From Prevotella sp. (GTDB lineage: Bacteria > Bacteroidota > Bacteroidia > Bacteroidales > Bacteroidaceae), in the NCBI GenBank assembly GCA_017541365.1, contig JAFXZF010000049.1:20099-84098 (forward strand): 64,000 nucleotides of DNA. The letters run 5' to 3'. This document shows, piece after piece, positions 25,018 through 34,299 of this stretch. The position numbers and the translations under genes were made by a program. Numbering within the stretch: the first letter of the stretch is position 1; every line of letters begins with the position of its first letter. The notes beneath the pieces were generated by a model. The model ran no database searches, was not told the DNA's origin, and was given only the letters and a program-made list of their open reading frames with translations.

Positions 25018-26001
25018 TTAGAAGTTCTCCAGGATGTAATCCACCTTGTTTGTCTTTAGCGCAGCACGCACTATGCCACGTGGCTGCACCATAATCTTCA
25101 CCTTCAGCTTCTCACTCGGGCTGGCAGACAGGTCATTATAGTCAGCCACGACATTAAACAGTTCGGGCTTTATCTGTGACGCGCTGGACAGGCTCACCGT
25201 CACCTTTACGTCCACTCGTGCAGGGAAAGTCTTGAGCATCACACCCTCAGGCACATTGACAGGTTTGACGGGCACACTTACCGTCACCTCTGTCATCTGC
25301 TCTGCAATGAGACTCATACGTACTGTGGATGGCTCTATGCGCGCCCCTATTATCTTCTGCAATGCCACATGATGGGTGGCAGATTCCTTTATGTCCACAA
25401 TATTCTGCGGTTCGGTATATACTGCCTTGATAGTATCGAGTGCACTTGTAGCGGCATATACTGAGGCACTGTCAGGGGTCAGCACGGTACGTGTGACGAA
25501 ATAGTTTGGCGCAGGCAACAACTGACCCTCTACCACTATGGGTACTTTCTTCATCTCTCCATAGCTGTAGTAGAAGTCCCAGCGGTCGGACTTAACGGCC
25601 GTGATAGACGTTGTCTCCAGAGTTCTCGACTTCAGTATCTTCTGTATGTCATTTTGCGTGATACTGCCCTTACCTCCTGCCTTGGCATAGTATGCAAAGC
25701 GCAGGTGAATGGGACGTAGCGTATTATTGAAAGCATACTCAAGGAGACTGTAACCCTTATCGCGCAACACTACTCGTATAGTGTCGGGCAGAGGTTCGGT
25801 GATGACCACATTGTGTGGTATGTCGGTTATCTCCACACGCAGCGGATACTCTTTCTCGTATGTATCATTGAGTGTGGATAGAAACCAGAATGTAGCACTG
25901 ATAGCAAGAAAAAAACAAAATATGAGAAACTCCTTGCTTGAAAAGACAGGCAAGGAATCTCTCATATCCTTATATTTCTTTCGAACAGACAGTGTATCCA
26001 C
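25018..26001 (-). CDS. YbbR-like domain protein
   Basis: A 327-residue protein with one membrane helix (about 24-44, FLIFCFFLAISATFWFLSTL) and YbbR-like beta repeats behind it (roughly 50-310). In Firmicutes the related CdaR regulates a diadenylate cyclase. No cyclase gene is in this window, so its role here is open. The order nusB-yajC-ybbR-coaE is common in Bacteroidetes. Confidence 0.85.
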   Translation of the reverse strand: MDTLSVRKKYKDMRDSLPVFSSKEFLIFCFFLAISATFWFLSTLNDTYEKEYPLRVEITDIPHNVVITEPLPDTIRVVLRDKGYSLLEYAFNNTLRPIHLRFAYYAKAGGKGSITQNDIQKILKSRTLETTSITAVKSDRWDFYYSYGEMKKVPIVVEGQLLPAPNYFVTRTVLTPDSASVYAATSALDTIKAVYTEPQNIVDIKESATHHVALQKIIGARIEPSTVRMSLIAEQMTEVTVSVPVKPVNVPEGVMLKTFPARVDVKVTVSLSSASQIKPELFNVVADYNDLSASPSEKLKVKIMVQPRGIVRAALKTNKVDYILENF

Positions 26002-26018
26002 GGGTGGCGTGCCTATTA

Positions 26019-26333
26019 CTACTTCATCTGCTGGCTTGCAGCATCAGCAAATACATACCCACGGTCGATAGTCACTGTGACACCGCGTGCTATCTCCACC
26101 TCGAGTGAGTTCTGCTCCATATTGATACGCTTCACCGTACCATATACACCGCTGGCTGTCACAACCTTTGTACCCTCAGTGATAGAGTTTTGGAAGTTCT
26201 TTATCTCCTTCTGCTTCTTCTGCTGGGGACGAATCATAAAGAAATACATGATGGCAAATATCGCCACCATCATGATAATCATAGAGTAACTGCCTCCGGC
26301 ACCAGCCTGAGCGGCAAGAATAGTGTTTGTCAT
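26019..26333 (-). CDS. yajC: Preprotein translocase subunit YajC
   Basis: A small membrane protein (104 residues) that associates with SecDF and the Sec translocon. It has one helix (about 18-36, MIIMMVAIFAIMYFFMI) followed by the family signature RPQQKKQKEIKNFQNSI and a soluble beta-rich part. It follows nusB by 12 bp. Confidence 0.94.
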   Translation of the reverse strand: MTNTILAAQAGAGGSYSMIIMMVAIFAIMYFFMIRPQQKKQKEIKNFQNSITEGTKVVTASGVYGTVKRINMEQNSLEVEIARGVTVTIDRGYVFADAASQQMK

Positions 26334-26345
26334 CTTTTTTTACTG

Positions 26346-27347
26346 TTATTTATCTTGTTTTGTTTGGTCGTTTGTTTTTTTGGAACTTTTACTGCCAGAG
26401 CGTTTCGTTGTCTTCTTTTCAGGCATCGTCTTGAGCAGTGTGCCGTTTGCGATGAGGTGACGCGCTATAGCATCGAGCATACCATTGATATAGCCCCCAG
26501 AACGTGGCGTAGAGTACAGTTTTGCCAGTTCGACATACTCATTGATTGTCACATTGACGGGTATATTAGGGAATGTCAGCATCTCAGCTATAGCCAGTTG
26601 CATTATCACCACATCCATATATGCCAGACGTGAGAAGTCCCAGTTGCGACTTGCTTCAGTCATATACTGCTGGTACTGATCAGCATTTACGATTGCAGCA
26701 TGGAAGAGCCCCTGTGCAAACTCTCTATCCTCCTCATCGGTATATTCCGGAAGGAGTTCCTGGTCAGCCCCATTGGCAGGATCGAAGCGCTTGATGGTCT
26801 TTAGCACGAAGGTGTCAACCACCTCCTTGTCATCATTCCAATATATTGAGTCTTCCTCCAGAGTGTTGCAGAGGTCGTCATTATTTTGGATAAACAGTTT
26901 GTAAAGTTTGCGCCACAGCTCCCTATGAGTCTCGTAATCATCATCTGTCGAAGCGATAAACTCCTTATAGGGCTCACTCTGTTCCATCTGCAAATATAGG
27001 GTCTTAACAAACTCAGCCTTGTCTTCCCATACATTCTTCTGCGTCTCAGCATACTCCGCCAACTGCTTGTTTTCCTCCAACTGCACAGCAAATTTATTGA
27101 AAGCAAAGCGGCCTATCGGTCCTGTACCGCCCTCACGCTCAGCCTTTGCCGATGCTATATCATAATGCTTGCGCGCCATCTTCGTCACTGCCACGATAAG
27201 CAGCAGCAACGTCTTATACAGATGATATGCCTTGGTGAGAGAAAACATCAGTTCCTTCTCCGCATTATCTATGTTGTGGTTGCCATTCTGGAAATAGGCA
27301 TAGGTTAACTGAACTGCCTTTATCCTTATTAGTTCTCTGTTAATCAT
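26346..27347 (-). CDS. nusB: Transcription antitermination factor NusB, long Bacteroidetes form
   Basis: An RNA-binding factor of the rRNA antitermination complex. At 333 residues it is more than twice the E. coli length. The canonical NusB fold is split: RIKAVQLTYAYFQNG at the start, then a long helical stretch, with the typical C-terminal part at about 215-300 (DFSRLAYMDVVIMQLAIAE, NVTINEYVELAKLYS). The tail is Lys/Ser-rich. Long NusB proteins of this kind are normal in this phylum. It heads the yajC-ybbR-coaE run from its own promoter. Confidence 0.9.
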   Translation of the reverse strand: MINRELIRIKAVQLTYAYFQNGNHNIDNAEKELMFSLTKAYHLYKTLLLLIVAVTKMARKHYDIASAKAEREGGTGPIGRFAFNKFAVQLEENKQLAEYAETQKNVWEDKAEFVKTLYLQMEQSEPYKEFIASTDDDYETHRELWRKLYKLFIQNNDDLCNTLEEDSIYWNDDKEVVDTFVLKTIKRFDPANGADQELLPEYTDEEDREFAQGLFHAAIVNADQYQQYMTEASRNWDFSRLAYMDVVIMQLAIAEMLTFPNIPVNVTINEYVELAKLYSTPRSGGYINGMLDAIARHLIANGTLLKTMPEKKTTKRSGSKSSKKTNDQTKQDK

Positions 27348-27412
27348 AAGTTGCTCCTCTATTGGTTAGATCGCTGTGTTATAGTACTGGTTTTGCATTT
27401 GAATATCACATG

Positions 27413-27443
27413 CAAAGGTACTATATTTATATATAATGACAAA
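27413..27443 (-). promoter_or_regulatory. Promoter of the nusB-yajC-coaE run
   Basis: Minus-strand TTTG (27440-27443), a 19-bp spacer, then TACCTTTG (27413-27420). The nusB ATG is at 27347. Confidence 0.8.
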
Positions 27444-27480
27444 GAAAGCATTTCGTTTTTATGTTTTTTTTACAGTTTTA

Positions 27481-27512
27481 TTTGCCTGTGTCAAAAATAT
27501 TTACTACCTTTG
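27481..27512 (+). promoter_or_regulatory. Promoter of rplY
   Basis: TTTG (27481-27484), a 20-bp spacer, then TACCTTTG (27505-27512), a full match to the Bacteroidetes consensus. The leader to the ATG at 27637 is about 118 nt. Confidence 0.85.
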
Positions 27513-27519
27513 CACCCGC

Positions 27520-27636
27520 AAAATCGCAAAACGCGCGTTTGGGATGTAGCAGTCAGTGATGACCAGAGGCATCCCGTGTGTGATGGCAGATTAAGCATTT
27601 TTAATTTCAAAAACTTAATTTAGAGTAACACAGTTT
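27520..27636 (+). promoter_or_regulatory. Structured 5' leader of rplY, candidate autoregulatory element
   Basis: A long stem GGGATG (27541-27546) with CATCCC (27570-27575) encloses a small hairpin GTCA-GTGA-TGAC (27552-27563) closed by a GNRA-type loop. The first 20 nt are an A/C-rich stretch with CGCAAAA repeated. Its position before an r-protein gene suggests binding by L25, but this is inference. Confidence 0.45.
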
Positions 27637-28236
27637 ATGTTAGAAATTTCACTCAACGGTCAGAAGCGTGCTGACCTCGGAAAGAAGGCTTCAAGAGAAG
27701 CTCGCAAGCAGGGACTTATCCCTTGTAACATCTATGGTGAGAAGAAGGACGAGAAGGGTCTGCCAGTAGCAGAGTCATTCGTTATCCCATTCACCGAACT
27801 GCGTAAGGCTATCTACACGCCTAACGTATATGTAGTAAACCTCAACATCGATGGCGAGAAGAAGATTGCCATCATGAAAGAACTTCAGTTCCACCCTGTT
27901 ACTGACGCTCCACTTCATGTTGACTTCTTCGAGATAACACCTGAGAAGCCTATCACCGTGGGCATACCAGTAAACCTCGTAGGTCTTGCTGCCGGTGTAC
28001 GTCTTGGTGGTCGTATGTCACTCTCTATACGCCAGATTAAGGTAACAGCACCTTACACACGTATCCCTGAGAAACTCGACATTGACGTTACAGCTCTCGA
28101 AATCGGCAAGTCTATCAAGGTTGGCTCACTCTCATTCGAAGGCCTCGAACTGGCAACGCCTGCTGAGGTTATCGTATGTTCTGTTAAGATGACACGTGCA
28201 GCACAGGCTGCTGCCGCTGCCGCTGCTGCTGAGTAA
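27637..28236 (+). CDS. rplY: 50S ribosomal protein L25 (CTC form)
   Basis: The 5S-rRNA-binding protein L25, in the longer CTC form with a C-terminal TL5-like domain. The 199 residues comprise the L25 domain (about 3-92, ending at LHVDFFEI) and the CTC beta domain (about 95-185), then a run of alanines and a final Glu. It has its own promoter and structured leader and is followed by a strong terminator, so it is probably monocistronic. Confidence 0.95.
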   Translation: MLEISLNGQKRADLGKKASREARKQGLIPCNIYGEKKDEKGLPVAESFVIPFTELRKAIYTPNVYVVNLNIDGEKKIAIMKELQFHPVTDAPLHVDFFEITPEKPITVGIPVNLVGLAAGVRLGGRMSLSIRQIKVTAPYTRIPEKLDIDVTALEIGKSIKVGSLSFEGLELATPAEVIVCSVKMTRAAQAAAAAAAAE

Positions 28237-28256
28237 TCTCAGAAAGCAGGAGATAT

Positions 28257-28295
28257 AAAAAGGGCATCCTTGGCCAATGCAAGGATGCCCTTTCT
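28257..28295 (+). terminator. Rho-independent terminator of rplY
   Basis: AAGGGCATCCTTG, a 7-nt loop and CAAGGATGCCCTT form a perfect 13-bp stem followed by T-rich sequence. Confidence 0.9.
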
Positions 28296-28340
28296 TCATA
28301 CAACACCTATCTCATATCCCACTAAAACTCTCAACTGACA

Positions 28341-28904
28341 TTGGAGAAATATCTCATAGTAGGTCTCGGCAATCCTGGAGCAGAGTACCATGAGACCCGA
28401 CATAACGCAGGATGGATGGTGCTTGACGCCTTTGCAAAAGCACAGGAGGTGACGTTCGATGACCGTCGCTATGGATATGTGGCAGAGACCAGCGTCAGAG
28501 GACGCAAACTGTTTCTGCTAAAGCCTACCACTTTCATGAACCTCTCAGGCAACGCCGTACGCTATTGGTTAGAGAAAGAAAACATACCCACGGAGCACCT
28601 GCTCATCATCGTCGATGACCTCGCACTACCCTTAGGCAAAATGCGACTGAAAGGTAATGGCTCCAATGGCGGGCACAACGGGCTGGGACACATCCAACAG
28701 CTGATAGGGCAGAAATATGCCCGTCTGCGCATAGGCATAGGCAATGAGTTTCAGCGTGGCAGACAGATTGACTATGTGCTGACGAAGTTCAGCGACGAAG
28801 ACAAACAGGCTCTCGCACCACTCATTGCAACATCGTGCGAGATCATCAAAAGTTTCGTACTTGCCGGCATAGACCGCACCATGAATGCCTACAATGGAAA
28901 GTAA
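28341..28904 (+). CDS. pth: Peptidyl-tRNA hydrolase
   Basis: Cleaves peptidyl-tRNA released from stalled ribosomes. The 187 residues show [17 protein letters not shown] with the catalytic His near 20, [26 protein letters not shown] and GSNGGHNGL. The start is a TTG codon: the conserved N-terminus begins right after it, no ATG lies in frame before, and a stop occurs six codons upstream. The end overlaps the S4-domain gene by 20 bp. Confidence 0.93.
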   Translation: MEKYLIVGLGNPGAEYHETRHNAGWMVLDAFAKAQEVTFDDRRYGYVAETSVRGRKLFLLKPTTFMNLSGNAVRYWLEKENIPTEHLLIIVDDLALPLGKMRLKGNGSNGGHNGLGHIQQLIGQKYARLRIGIGNEFQRGRQIDYVLTKFSDEDKQALAPLIATSCEIIKSFVLAGIDRTMNAYNGK

Positions 28905-29337
28905 ACTGAAATACCAAGAGACTGCAAGGCTCGACAAATGGCTTTGGGCAAGCCGTATCTTCAAGACGCGCTCCATAGCTGCCGATGCATGCAAGAACGG
29001 GCGCGTCACCAAGGACGGCATCACTATAAAACCGTCACGCACGGTAAAAGTCGGCGAAATAATCAGCGTAAAGAAACCACCTATCACCTACTCTTTCAAG
29101 ATACTCAATGCAATAGAGAATCGCGTAGGAGCGAAACTGATAGGCGAGGTATATGAAAATGTCACCGACCCCAAGCAATACGAACTCCTTGAGATGTCAC
29201 GCATCTCGGGTTTCATAGACCGCCAGAAGGGTACCGGACGTCCCACAAAAAAAGACCGCCGTGCCATGGATGCCTTTGTGGAACCAGCAATGTTTGGTTG
29301 GGATGATGACGATGAAATGTTTGACGATGACGAATAG
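28885..29337 (+). CDS. S4-domain RNA-binding protein (HslR/Hsp15-like)
   Basis: A 150-residue protein with an S4 domain (about 14-60: [22 protein letters not shown], with NGRVTKDGI). This resembles Hsp15, which rescues dissociated 50S subunits carrying peptidyl-tRNA. The C-terminal part is basic ([10 protein letters not shown]) and ends in an acidic tail [11 protein letters not shown]. Translational overlap with pth fits a shared role in recycling stalled ribosomes. The start may be the ATG at 28885 or the one at 28894. Confidence 0.9.
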   Translation: MPTMESKLKYQETARLDKWLWASRIFKTRSIAADACKNGRVTKDGITIKPSRTVKVGEIISVKKPPITYSFKILNAIENRVGAKLIGEVYENVTDPKQYELLEMSRISGFIDRQKGTGRPTKKDRRAMDAFVEPAMFGWDDDDEMFDDDE

Positions 29338-29390
29338 GCAATGTTCCGACAAACTATTTGACGCACAATTTCAACGAAATGAGCAAAAAG

Positions 29391-29422
29391 TTTTGTGGTT
29401 TCAGAAAAACATGCTAACTTTG
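29391..29422 (+). promoter_or_regulatory. Promoter of nhaD
   Basis: TTTG (29392-29395), then TAACTTTG (29415-29422) after 19 bp. The nhaD ATG is at 29467. Confidence 0.75.
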
Positions 29423-29466
29423 CAAGATTGAAACACCATTATAATTCTTAAATATCAATACAAAAA

Positions 29467-30786
29467 ATGTCAACAGTTACTATTATCGTTGCGGCTTTCG
29501 TCATTGGCTATTTCTTCATAGCCGTTGAGAGCGTGACAAAAATCAACAAGGCTGCCATCGCAGTCCTTATGTGTGTTGTATGCTGGACGCTTCTCGCCCT
29601 TGGTCATACCGAACTACTCGGTAACTTCCTCCCCGCAGGATGGGAACTTGGGGAGTCAATCGAGAAAAATCTCGGTGAAGCTGGCACCACACTGTTCTTC
29701 CTCATGGGTGCCATGACAATCGTGGAGATAGTCGATCAGCACGGAGGTTTCAACTGGGTACGCGGTGCACTGGCTTCTAAGTCAAAGCGTTCATTGCTGT
29801 GGAAGATTGCATTTATGACTGCCATCCTATCTGCAGTACTCGACAACCTCACCACCTCTATCGTGATGATTATGATTCTGCGCAAGCTTGTGCAAGACAA
29901 GAATGACCGCATCTGGTATGCAGTCTGTGTTATCATCGCTGCTAACGCTGGCGGTGCCTTCTCACCTATTGGCGACGTAACCACCATCATGCTGTGGAAC
30001 GGCAAGATGATTACTGCTCTCGGCGTAATCTCAGAGATTATTGTTCCATCTTTCATAGCATTTATCGTACCTACCTTCGTAATGCAGATGCACCTGAAAG
30101 GAGCTTTGCCAGCCGTTGTTGACAAGAGTTCTGCAGAAGAAGATGTAGTATCAGCATTCCAGAAGAAGCTCATCTTCGCTATCGGCGTAGGCGGTCTCTG
30201 CTGCGTACCAGTATTCCATACCATCACCGAGCTCCCTGCATTTATGGGTATCCTCGCAGTGCTCGGCGTACTGTGGACCGTCACCGAACTCATCTACCGT
30301 CGTAAGAAGGAAAACGACCCAATGGCAAAGCGCGTCACAAAGTTGCTCTCACGCATAGACCTCGCTACCATCATGTTCTTCCTTGGCATCCTCATGGCAG
30401 TGGCAACACTTTCGGAGATTGGTGTATTGGCAGAAATGGGTAAGTGGCTTGACAAGTCTATCGGCAACGACTACCTCATTACTGGTGCCATCGGTATCCT
30501 ATCATCAATCGTTGACAACGTGCCTCTCGTAGCAGCATCAATGAAGATGTATGTCATCGACTCAGCACCAAACCTCGTTGTTGACGGCGTATTCTGGCAG
30601 TTGCTGGCATACTGTGCCGGTGTTGGTGGTTCTATGCTCATCATCGGTTCTGCTGCAGGTGTTGTCGTAATGGGCCTTGAGCACATCAGCTTCGGTTGGT
30701 ATATGAAAAATGTCACATGGATTGCCTTCGTAGGTTACGTAGCAGGCATACTGTGCTACTGGCTTGAGAAGACATATCTCTTCTAA
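29467..30786 (+). CDS. nhaD: NhaD-type Na+/H+ antiporter
   Basis: Exports sodium in exchange for protons across the inner membrane. The 439 residues contain about 11-13 membrane helices, with typical segments FFLMGAMTIVEIVDQHGGF, DNLTTSIVMIMILRKL and NAGGAFSPIGDVTTIMLW, and a second SSIVDNVPLVAAS repeat near the C-terminus. It reads directly into the PAP2 gene with no spacing. Confidence 0.92.
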   Translation: MSTVTIIVAAFVIGYFFIAVESVTKINKAAIAVLMCVVCWTLLALGHTELLGNFLPAGWELGESIEKNLGEAGTTLFFLMGAMTIVEIVDQHGGFNWVRGALASKSKRSLLWKIAFMTAILSAVLDNLTTSIVMIMILRKLVQDKNDRIWYAVCVIIAANAGGAFSPIGDVTTIMLWNGKMITALGVISEIIVPSFIAFIVPTFVMQMHLKGALPAVVDKSSAEEDVVSAFQKKLIFAIGVGGLCCVPVFHTITELPAFMGILAVLGVLWTVTELIYRRKKENDPMAKRVTKLLSRIDLATIMFFLGILMAVATLSEIGVLAEMGKWLDKSIGNDYLITGAIGILSSIVDNVPLVAASMKMYVIDSAPNLVVDGVFWQLLAYCAGVGGSMLIIGSAAGVVVMGLEHISFGWYMKNVTWIAFVGYVAGILCYWLEKTYLF

Positions 30787-31431
30787 ATGGACGAACAACT
30801 GTTTTTTATAATAAACGCCCACCACACGGAGTATCTCGATGCCTTCATGTGGATGATGAGCCAGAAGACTGTCTGGATTCCGCTCTACGCAAGTCTGCTC
30901 TATGTGGTGTGGCGTAACTACTCATGGCGAGGAGCACTCACGGTGCTCCTCGTCTTTGGCATAGGCATGCTCTTCACTGATTGGGGCAATGCCCATATCA
31001 TACGCCCATGGATAGGCAGGCTGCGTCCCAGCAACCCAGACAATCCCATTGCGCCCATGGTGCATATCGTATATGGCAGGCATGGCAGCGGATGTGGCAT
31101 GCCGTCGGCACACAGTGCCAACATGTGGCTACTTACTTTTGTCATATACCACTGGCTTCGTTCGCGATGGGTCAGCATCACAATGGCTCTCCTTACGTTG
31201 CTTATCTGTTATTCGCGAGTATATCTCGGTTTCCATTATCCTGGTGACATACTCGGAGGTTTCGTCCTTGCCTGCATCGTGACATACGGACTATCATTCA
31301 TCCGCCCCAAATCACTATGGCACGTAGAACCTCCCCACCCCATCCGCCATGCATGGCTGCCCGCAGTCATCACGGTGCTCACCATTCTGTCATTCGCCAT
31401 ATCATCGGCATGCATCACCCTTCAACGATAA
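30787..31431 (+). CDS. PAP2-family membrane phosphatase
   Basis: A 214-residue membrane protein with the three PAP2 motifs: RPWIGRLRP, GMPSAHSAN and SRVYLGFHYPGD, the histidines being the catalytic pair. Relatives dephosphorylate phosphatidic acid, undecaprenyl pyrophosphate or lipid A. The nearby glycan genes make an undecaprenyl-pyrophosphate or lipid A substrate plausible, but the sequence does not decide it. Its start follows the nhaD stop directly. Confidence 0.9.
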   Translation: MDEQLFFIINAHHTEYLDAFMWMMSQKTVWIPLYASLLYVVWRNYSWRGALTVLLVFGIGMLFTDWGNAHIIRPWIGRLRPSNPDNPIAPMVHIVYGRHGSGCGMPSAHSANMWLLTFVIYHWLRSRWVSITMALLTLLICYSRVYLGFHYPGDILGGFVLACIVTYGLSFIRPKSLWHVEPPHPIRHAWLPAVITVLTILSFAISSACITLQR

Positions 31432-31458
31432 ATAAAATAAAGAAACAAAGCGGTAACC

Positions 31459-33381
31459 GTGTTCAAGAAGCATAATATATCAACCCCCGTCGCCTTTGTC
31501 ATTAACATGATAATGGCATATGTGGCATACATGCTGTGCCGGATAGAGTACGTGGCAGAAAACTGGAGTGCCATCGGCACATCGCTTTTTTCTAATCCTT
31601 TGCAAGATTTGCTATCGGGTTCTCTGAAGTTTGACACCTCAGCCATACTATATACCAATATGCTATATGCCCTTATGATGCTCATACCTCTGCATTATAA
31701 GGAATCAAGAATCTGGCAGAAAATAGCGAAATGGGTGTTCGTTGTGATTAACAGCATTGCTATAGTGGTCAACCTTGCAGACTCAGTTTATTTCCGCTAT
31801 ACGGGCAAGCGTACCACCATGGGTGTTTTACAGGAGTTTGAGAATGAGGGAAACATGGGCAGCATACTTGGCACAGAGGTGATAAACCATTGGTATCTGT
31901 TTCTGCTGGGTATAGTAATGATATGCCTTTTGTGGCGACTGTATGTCACACCGTCATCACGTGGCAGAAAAAAACATAATTACATTTTATACTACGCAGC
32001 AAACATACTTATCTTTGCTCTCTATATTCCCCTTACAATAGCTGGTATGCGAGGTGGCTTTACCCATGCCGTGCGTCCTATTACCATAAGTAATGCAAAC
32101 CAATATGTCAACCATCCAACAGAAGCCGCAGCCATACTCAACACGCCTTTTTCACTTATACGGACACTTGGAAAGCAAACTTTTAAAGTTCCTGAATACG
32201 AAATATGTGAGATAGATAACGGATACAGTGCTGTACATATACCTTCAACCAACGCAACACCAAACAAAAAGAACATCGTTATACTCATTGTTGAGAGCTT
32301 AGGTAAAGAATATGTGGAAAAAGGCTATGCGCCATTCGTTCATAGATTAGAAGAAAGATCTCTCACATTTCAACATAGCTATGCCAATGGCAGGAAGTCG
32401 ATTGACGGCATGCCGTCCATCCTCTCCTCCATACCGATGTTTGTGGAACCCTTCTTCCTCACCCCAGCATCGCTTAACGACCTTAGCGGTATTGCAGGAG
32501 AAGTAAAGAAGATTGGATATCAGACAGCTTTCTTTCATGGTGCAGAGAATGGAAGCATGGGCTTCATGGCTTTTGCACATACAACAGGTTTCGACAATTA
32601 TTACGGAAAGACTGAATATTGCGAAGACAGCAGATTCAACGGCAACGATGATTTTGATGGTACATGGGCAATATGGGATGAACAATTTCTGCAATTCTAT
32701 GCTCTCAAGATGAACGAAATGAAACAGCCTTTCATGACTGCCGTATTTACTGCATCAAGTCACCATCCGTTCAATATCCCTGACGTTTACAAAGAGCAAT
32801 ATAAAGAGGAAGGTAATAATCCCATACACAAATGCATCCGATATACCGACATGTCGATAAGGAAATTCTTTGAGACTGCCCGCAAACAAAGTTGGTATAA
32901 CAACACTATATTTGTAATAACATGCGACCATACAAATGGTTCTGACAGTCCTGAATACGCAACCGACTGGGGTATTTATTCTGCACCTATTATAATATAT
33001 GACCCTTCAGCAACTACCATAAAGCCACAAAGGCGCAATGCCATAGCGCAACAGATTGATATAATGCCAACTGTGCTGAGTGCCATAGGCTACGACAAAC
33101 CATACATAGCCTTTGGGCAAGATCTGCTAAGCACAACAGATGAGAACACTTGGGCTGTGAATTACAATAACGGCACATACCAATTCTTCCACGGCAATAC
33201 GCTACTGCAATATGACGGAGAAAAAGTAGTGGGCTATTATGATATCATACACGATCCCCTCCTAAAGCATAACTTATCAAATACCGTTACCTCAAACCAT
33301 TCCGACCTAATATATCTGAAGGCAATCATATATGATTACATGCAACGTATGACCTCTAACACACTCGTATTCAACAAATAA
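31459..33381 (+). CDS. LTA-synthase-like sulfatase-superfamily membrane enzyme
   Basis: A 640-residue protein with about five membrane helices (13-30, 62-78, 92-110, 144-160, 178-195) and a periplasmic alkaline-phosphatase/sulfatase-type domain (about 270-600). Predicted metal and nucleophile residues are E279 (LIVESLG), S314 in NGRKSIDGMPS at the position of the LtaS threonine, and D490/H491 (ITCDHTNG). Relatives transfer glycerophosphate or phosphoethanolamine from phospholipid to glycans or lipid A; the donor and acceptor here are unknown. The start is a GTG. It begins the glycan cluster and is 8 bp from the next gene. Confidence 0.88.
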   Translation: MFKKHNISTPVAFVINMIMAYVAYMLCRIEYVAENWSAIGTSLFSNPLQDLLSGSLKFDTSAILYTNMLYALMMLIPLHYKESRIWQKIAKWVFVVINSIAIVVNLADSVYFRYTGKRTTMGVLQEFENEGNMGSILGTEVINHWYLFLLGIVMICLLWRLYVTPSSRGRKKHNYILYYAANILIFALYIPLTIAGMRGGFTHAVRPITISNANQYVNHPTEAAAILNTPFSLIRTLGKQTFKVPEYEICEIDNGYSAVHIPSTNATPNKKNIVILIVESLGKEYVEKGYAPFVHRLEERSLTFQHSYANGRKSIDGMPSILSSIPMFVEPFFLTPASLNDLSGIAGEVKKIGYQTAFFHGAENGSMGFMAFAHTTGFDNYYGKTEYCEDSRFNGNDDFDGTWAIWDEQFLQFYALKMNEMKQPFMTAVFTASSHHPFNIPDVYKEQYKEEGNNPIHKCIRYTDMSIRKFFETARKQSWYNNTIFVITCDHTNGSDSPEYATDWGIYSAPIIIYDPSATTIKPQRRNAIAQQIDIMPTVLSAIGYDKPYIAFGQDLLSTTDENTWAVNYNNGTYQFFHGNTLLQYDGEKVVGYYDIIHDPLLKHNLSNTVTSNHSDLIYLKAIIYDYMQRMTSNTLVFNK

Positions 33382-33389
33382 ACAGCATC

Positions 33390-34223
33390 ATGTCACAACT
33401 ACGTAAAATATATTACCGCCTACACGTCTGGAATCCTTTCAAACCAACACTTTACCCTTCGAAAGAAGAAATCGATGTAGTTATTCCTGTCATACCGAAA
33501 GACTTGGATATATTGCCGCTTTGCATAGAGGGGGTTAGGAGATGCGTCGCACATCCGATAAAAGACATTTACTTAGTTGCCCCCCATGATGATGCCATCC
33601 TTAAGTTTTGCAGCGAGTACAACACAAGGTTTGTAGATGAATTGACAGTATTGGGGTTTTCACCAAAAGATCTCGACCTCAAGATTGGACCGGACAAGGC
33701 ATTGGACAGAAGCGGTTGGTTATTTCAGCAGCTCATCAAACTGTCAGGAAAAGTCGGCACATGCAGACGCTACCTTTGCATTGATTCAGACCATATCCTG
33801 GTGAGTCCTCACGTCTTTCTTACCGATACAGGCAAGACCGTATTCTACATGAGTTACGAGAAACATAATCCGTATTATAAAAACATCCGACGGATGTTTC
33901 CTGACATGACATTTGCCAATCTATCGTATGTCGCTCACAAAATGCTGTTTGATAAGGAGATACTTGAGCTTCTCCATCATGACATAGAACAACGCATGGG
34001 CAACACATGGATTAAAAGCATCCTGAATAATTACGACCGCAACAGCTTTGCCGATTTCTCTGAGTTTGAACTATATGGCAATTATATGCCAAAAGACAAG
34101 AAAATCCTGCGTCCATGGTGCCAGAAACTGCTAAGATACAACAAACTGGCAGATTATGACACCCTGCAACGTCGTTGGTCTGGTTCACGTATGTCACTCA
34201 CATTCCCTGCCTACAGGAAATAA
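33390..34223 (+). CDS. DUF6492 family protein, probable glycosyltransferase
   Basis: A 277-residue cytoplasmic protein with a GT-A-like beginning (DVVIPVIPKDLDILPLCIEG) and a metal-binding-like CIDSDHIL near residue 130. It resembles the DUF6492 family found in polysaccharide clusters. The sugar and acceptor are unknown. It is 8 bp after the LTA-synthase-like gene and probably co-transcribed. Confidence 0.75.
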   Translation: MSQLRKIYYRLHVWNPFKPTLYPSKEEIDVVIPVIPKDLDILPLCIEGVRRCVAHPIKDIYLVAPHDDAILKFCSEYNTRFVDELTVLGFSPKDLDLKIGPDKALDRSGWLFQQLIKLSGKVGTCRRYLCIDSDHILVSPHVFLTDTGKTVFYMSYEKHNPYYKNIRRMFPDMTFANLSYVAHKMLFDKEILELLHHDIEQRMGNTWIKSILNNYDRNSFADFSEFELYGNYMPKDKKILRPWCQKLLRYNKLADYDTLQRRWSGSRMSLTFPAYRK

Positions 34224-34299
34224 CATAAGACACAATCCAACTACTTACAAATTGCAGGTAGGGAAAAGAAGTCAAGAACTAATATCTATAATAAAATAG

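Noticed and set aside
27351..27623. A 90-codon open frame across the nusB-rplY spacer
   Set aside because: It runs through both promoters and the rplY leader and has no recognisable protein features.
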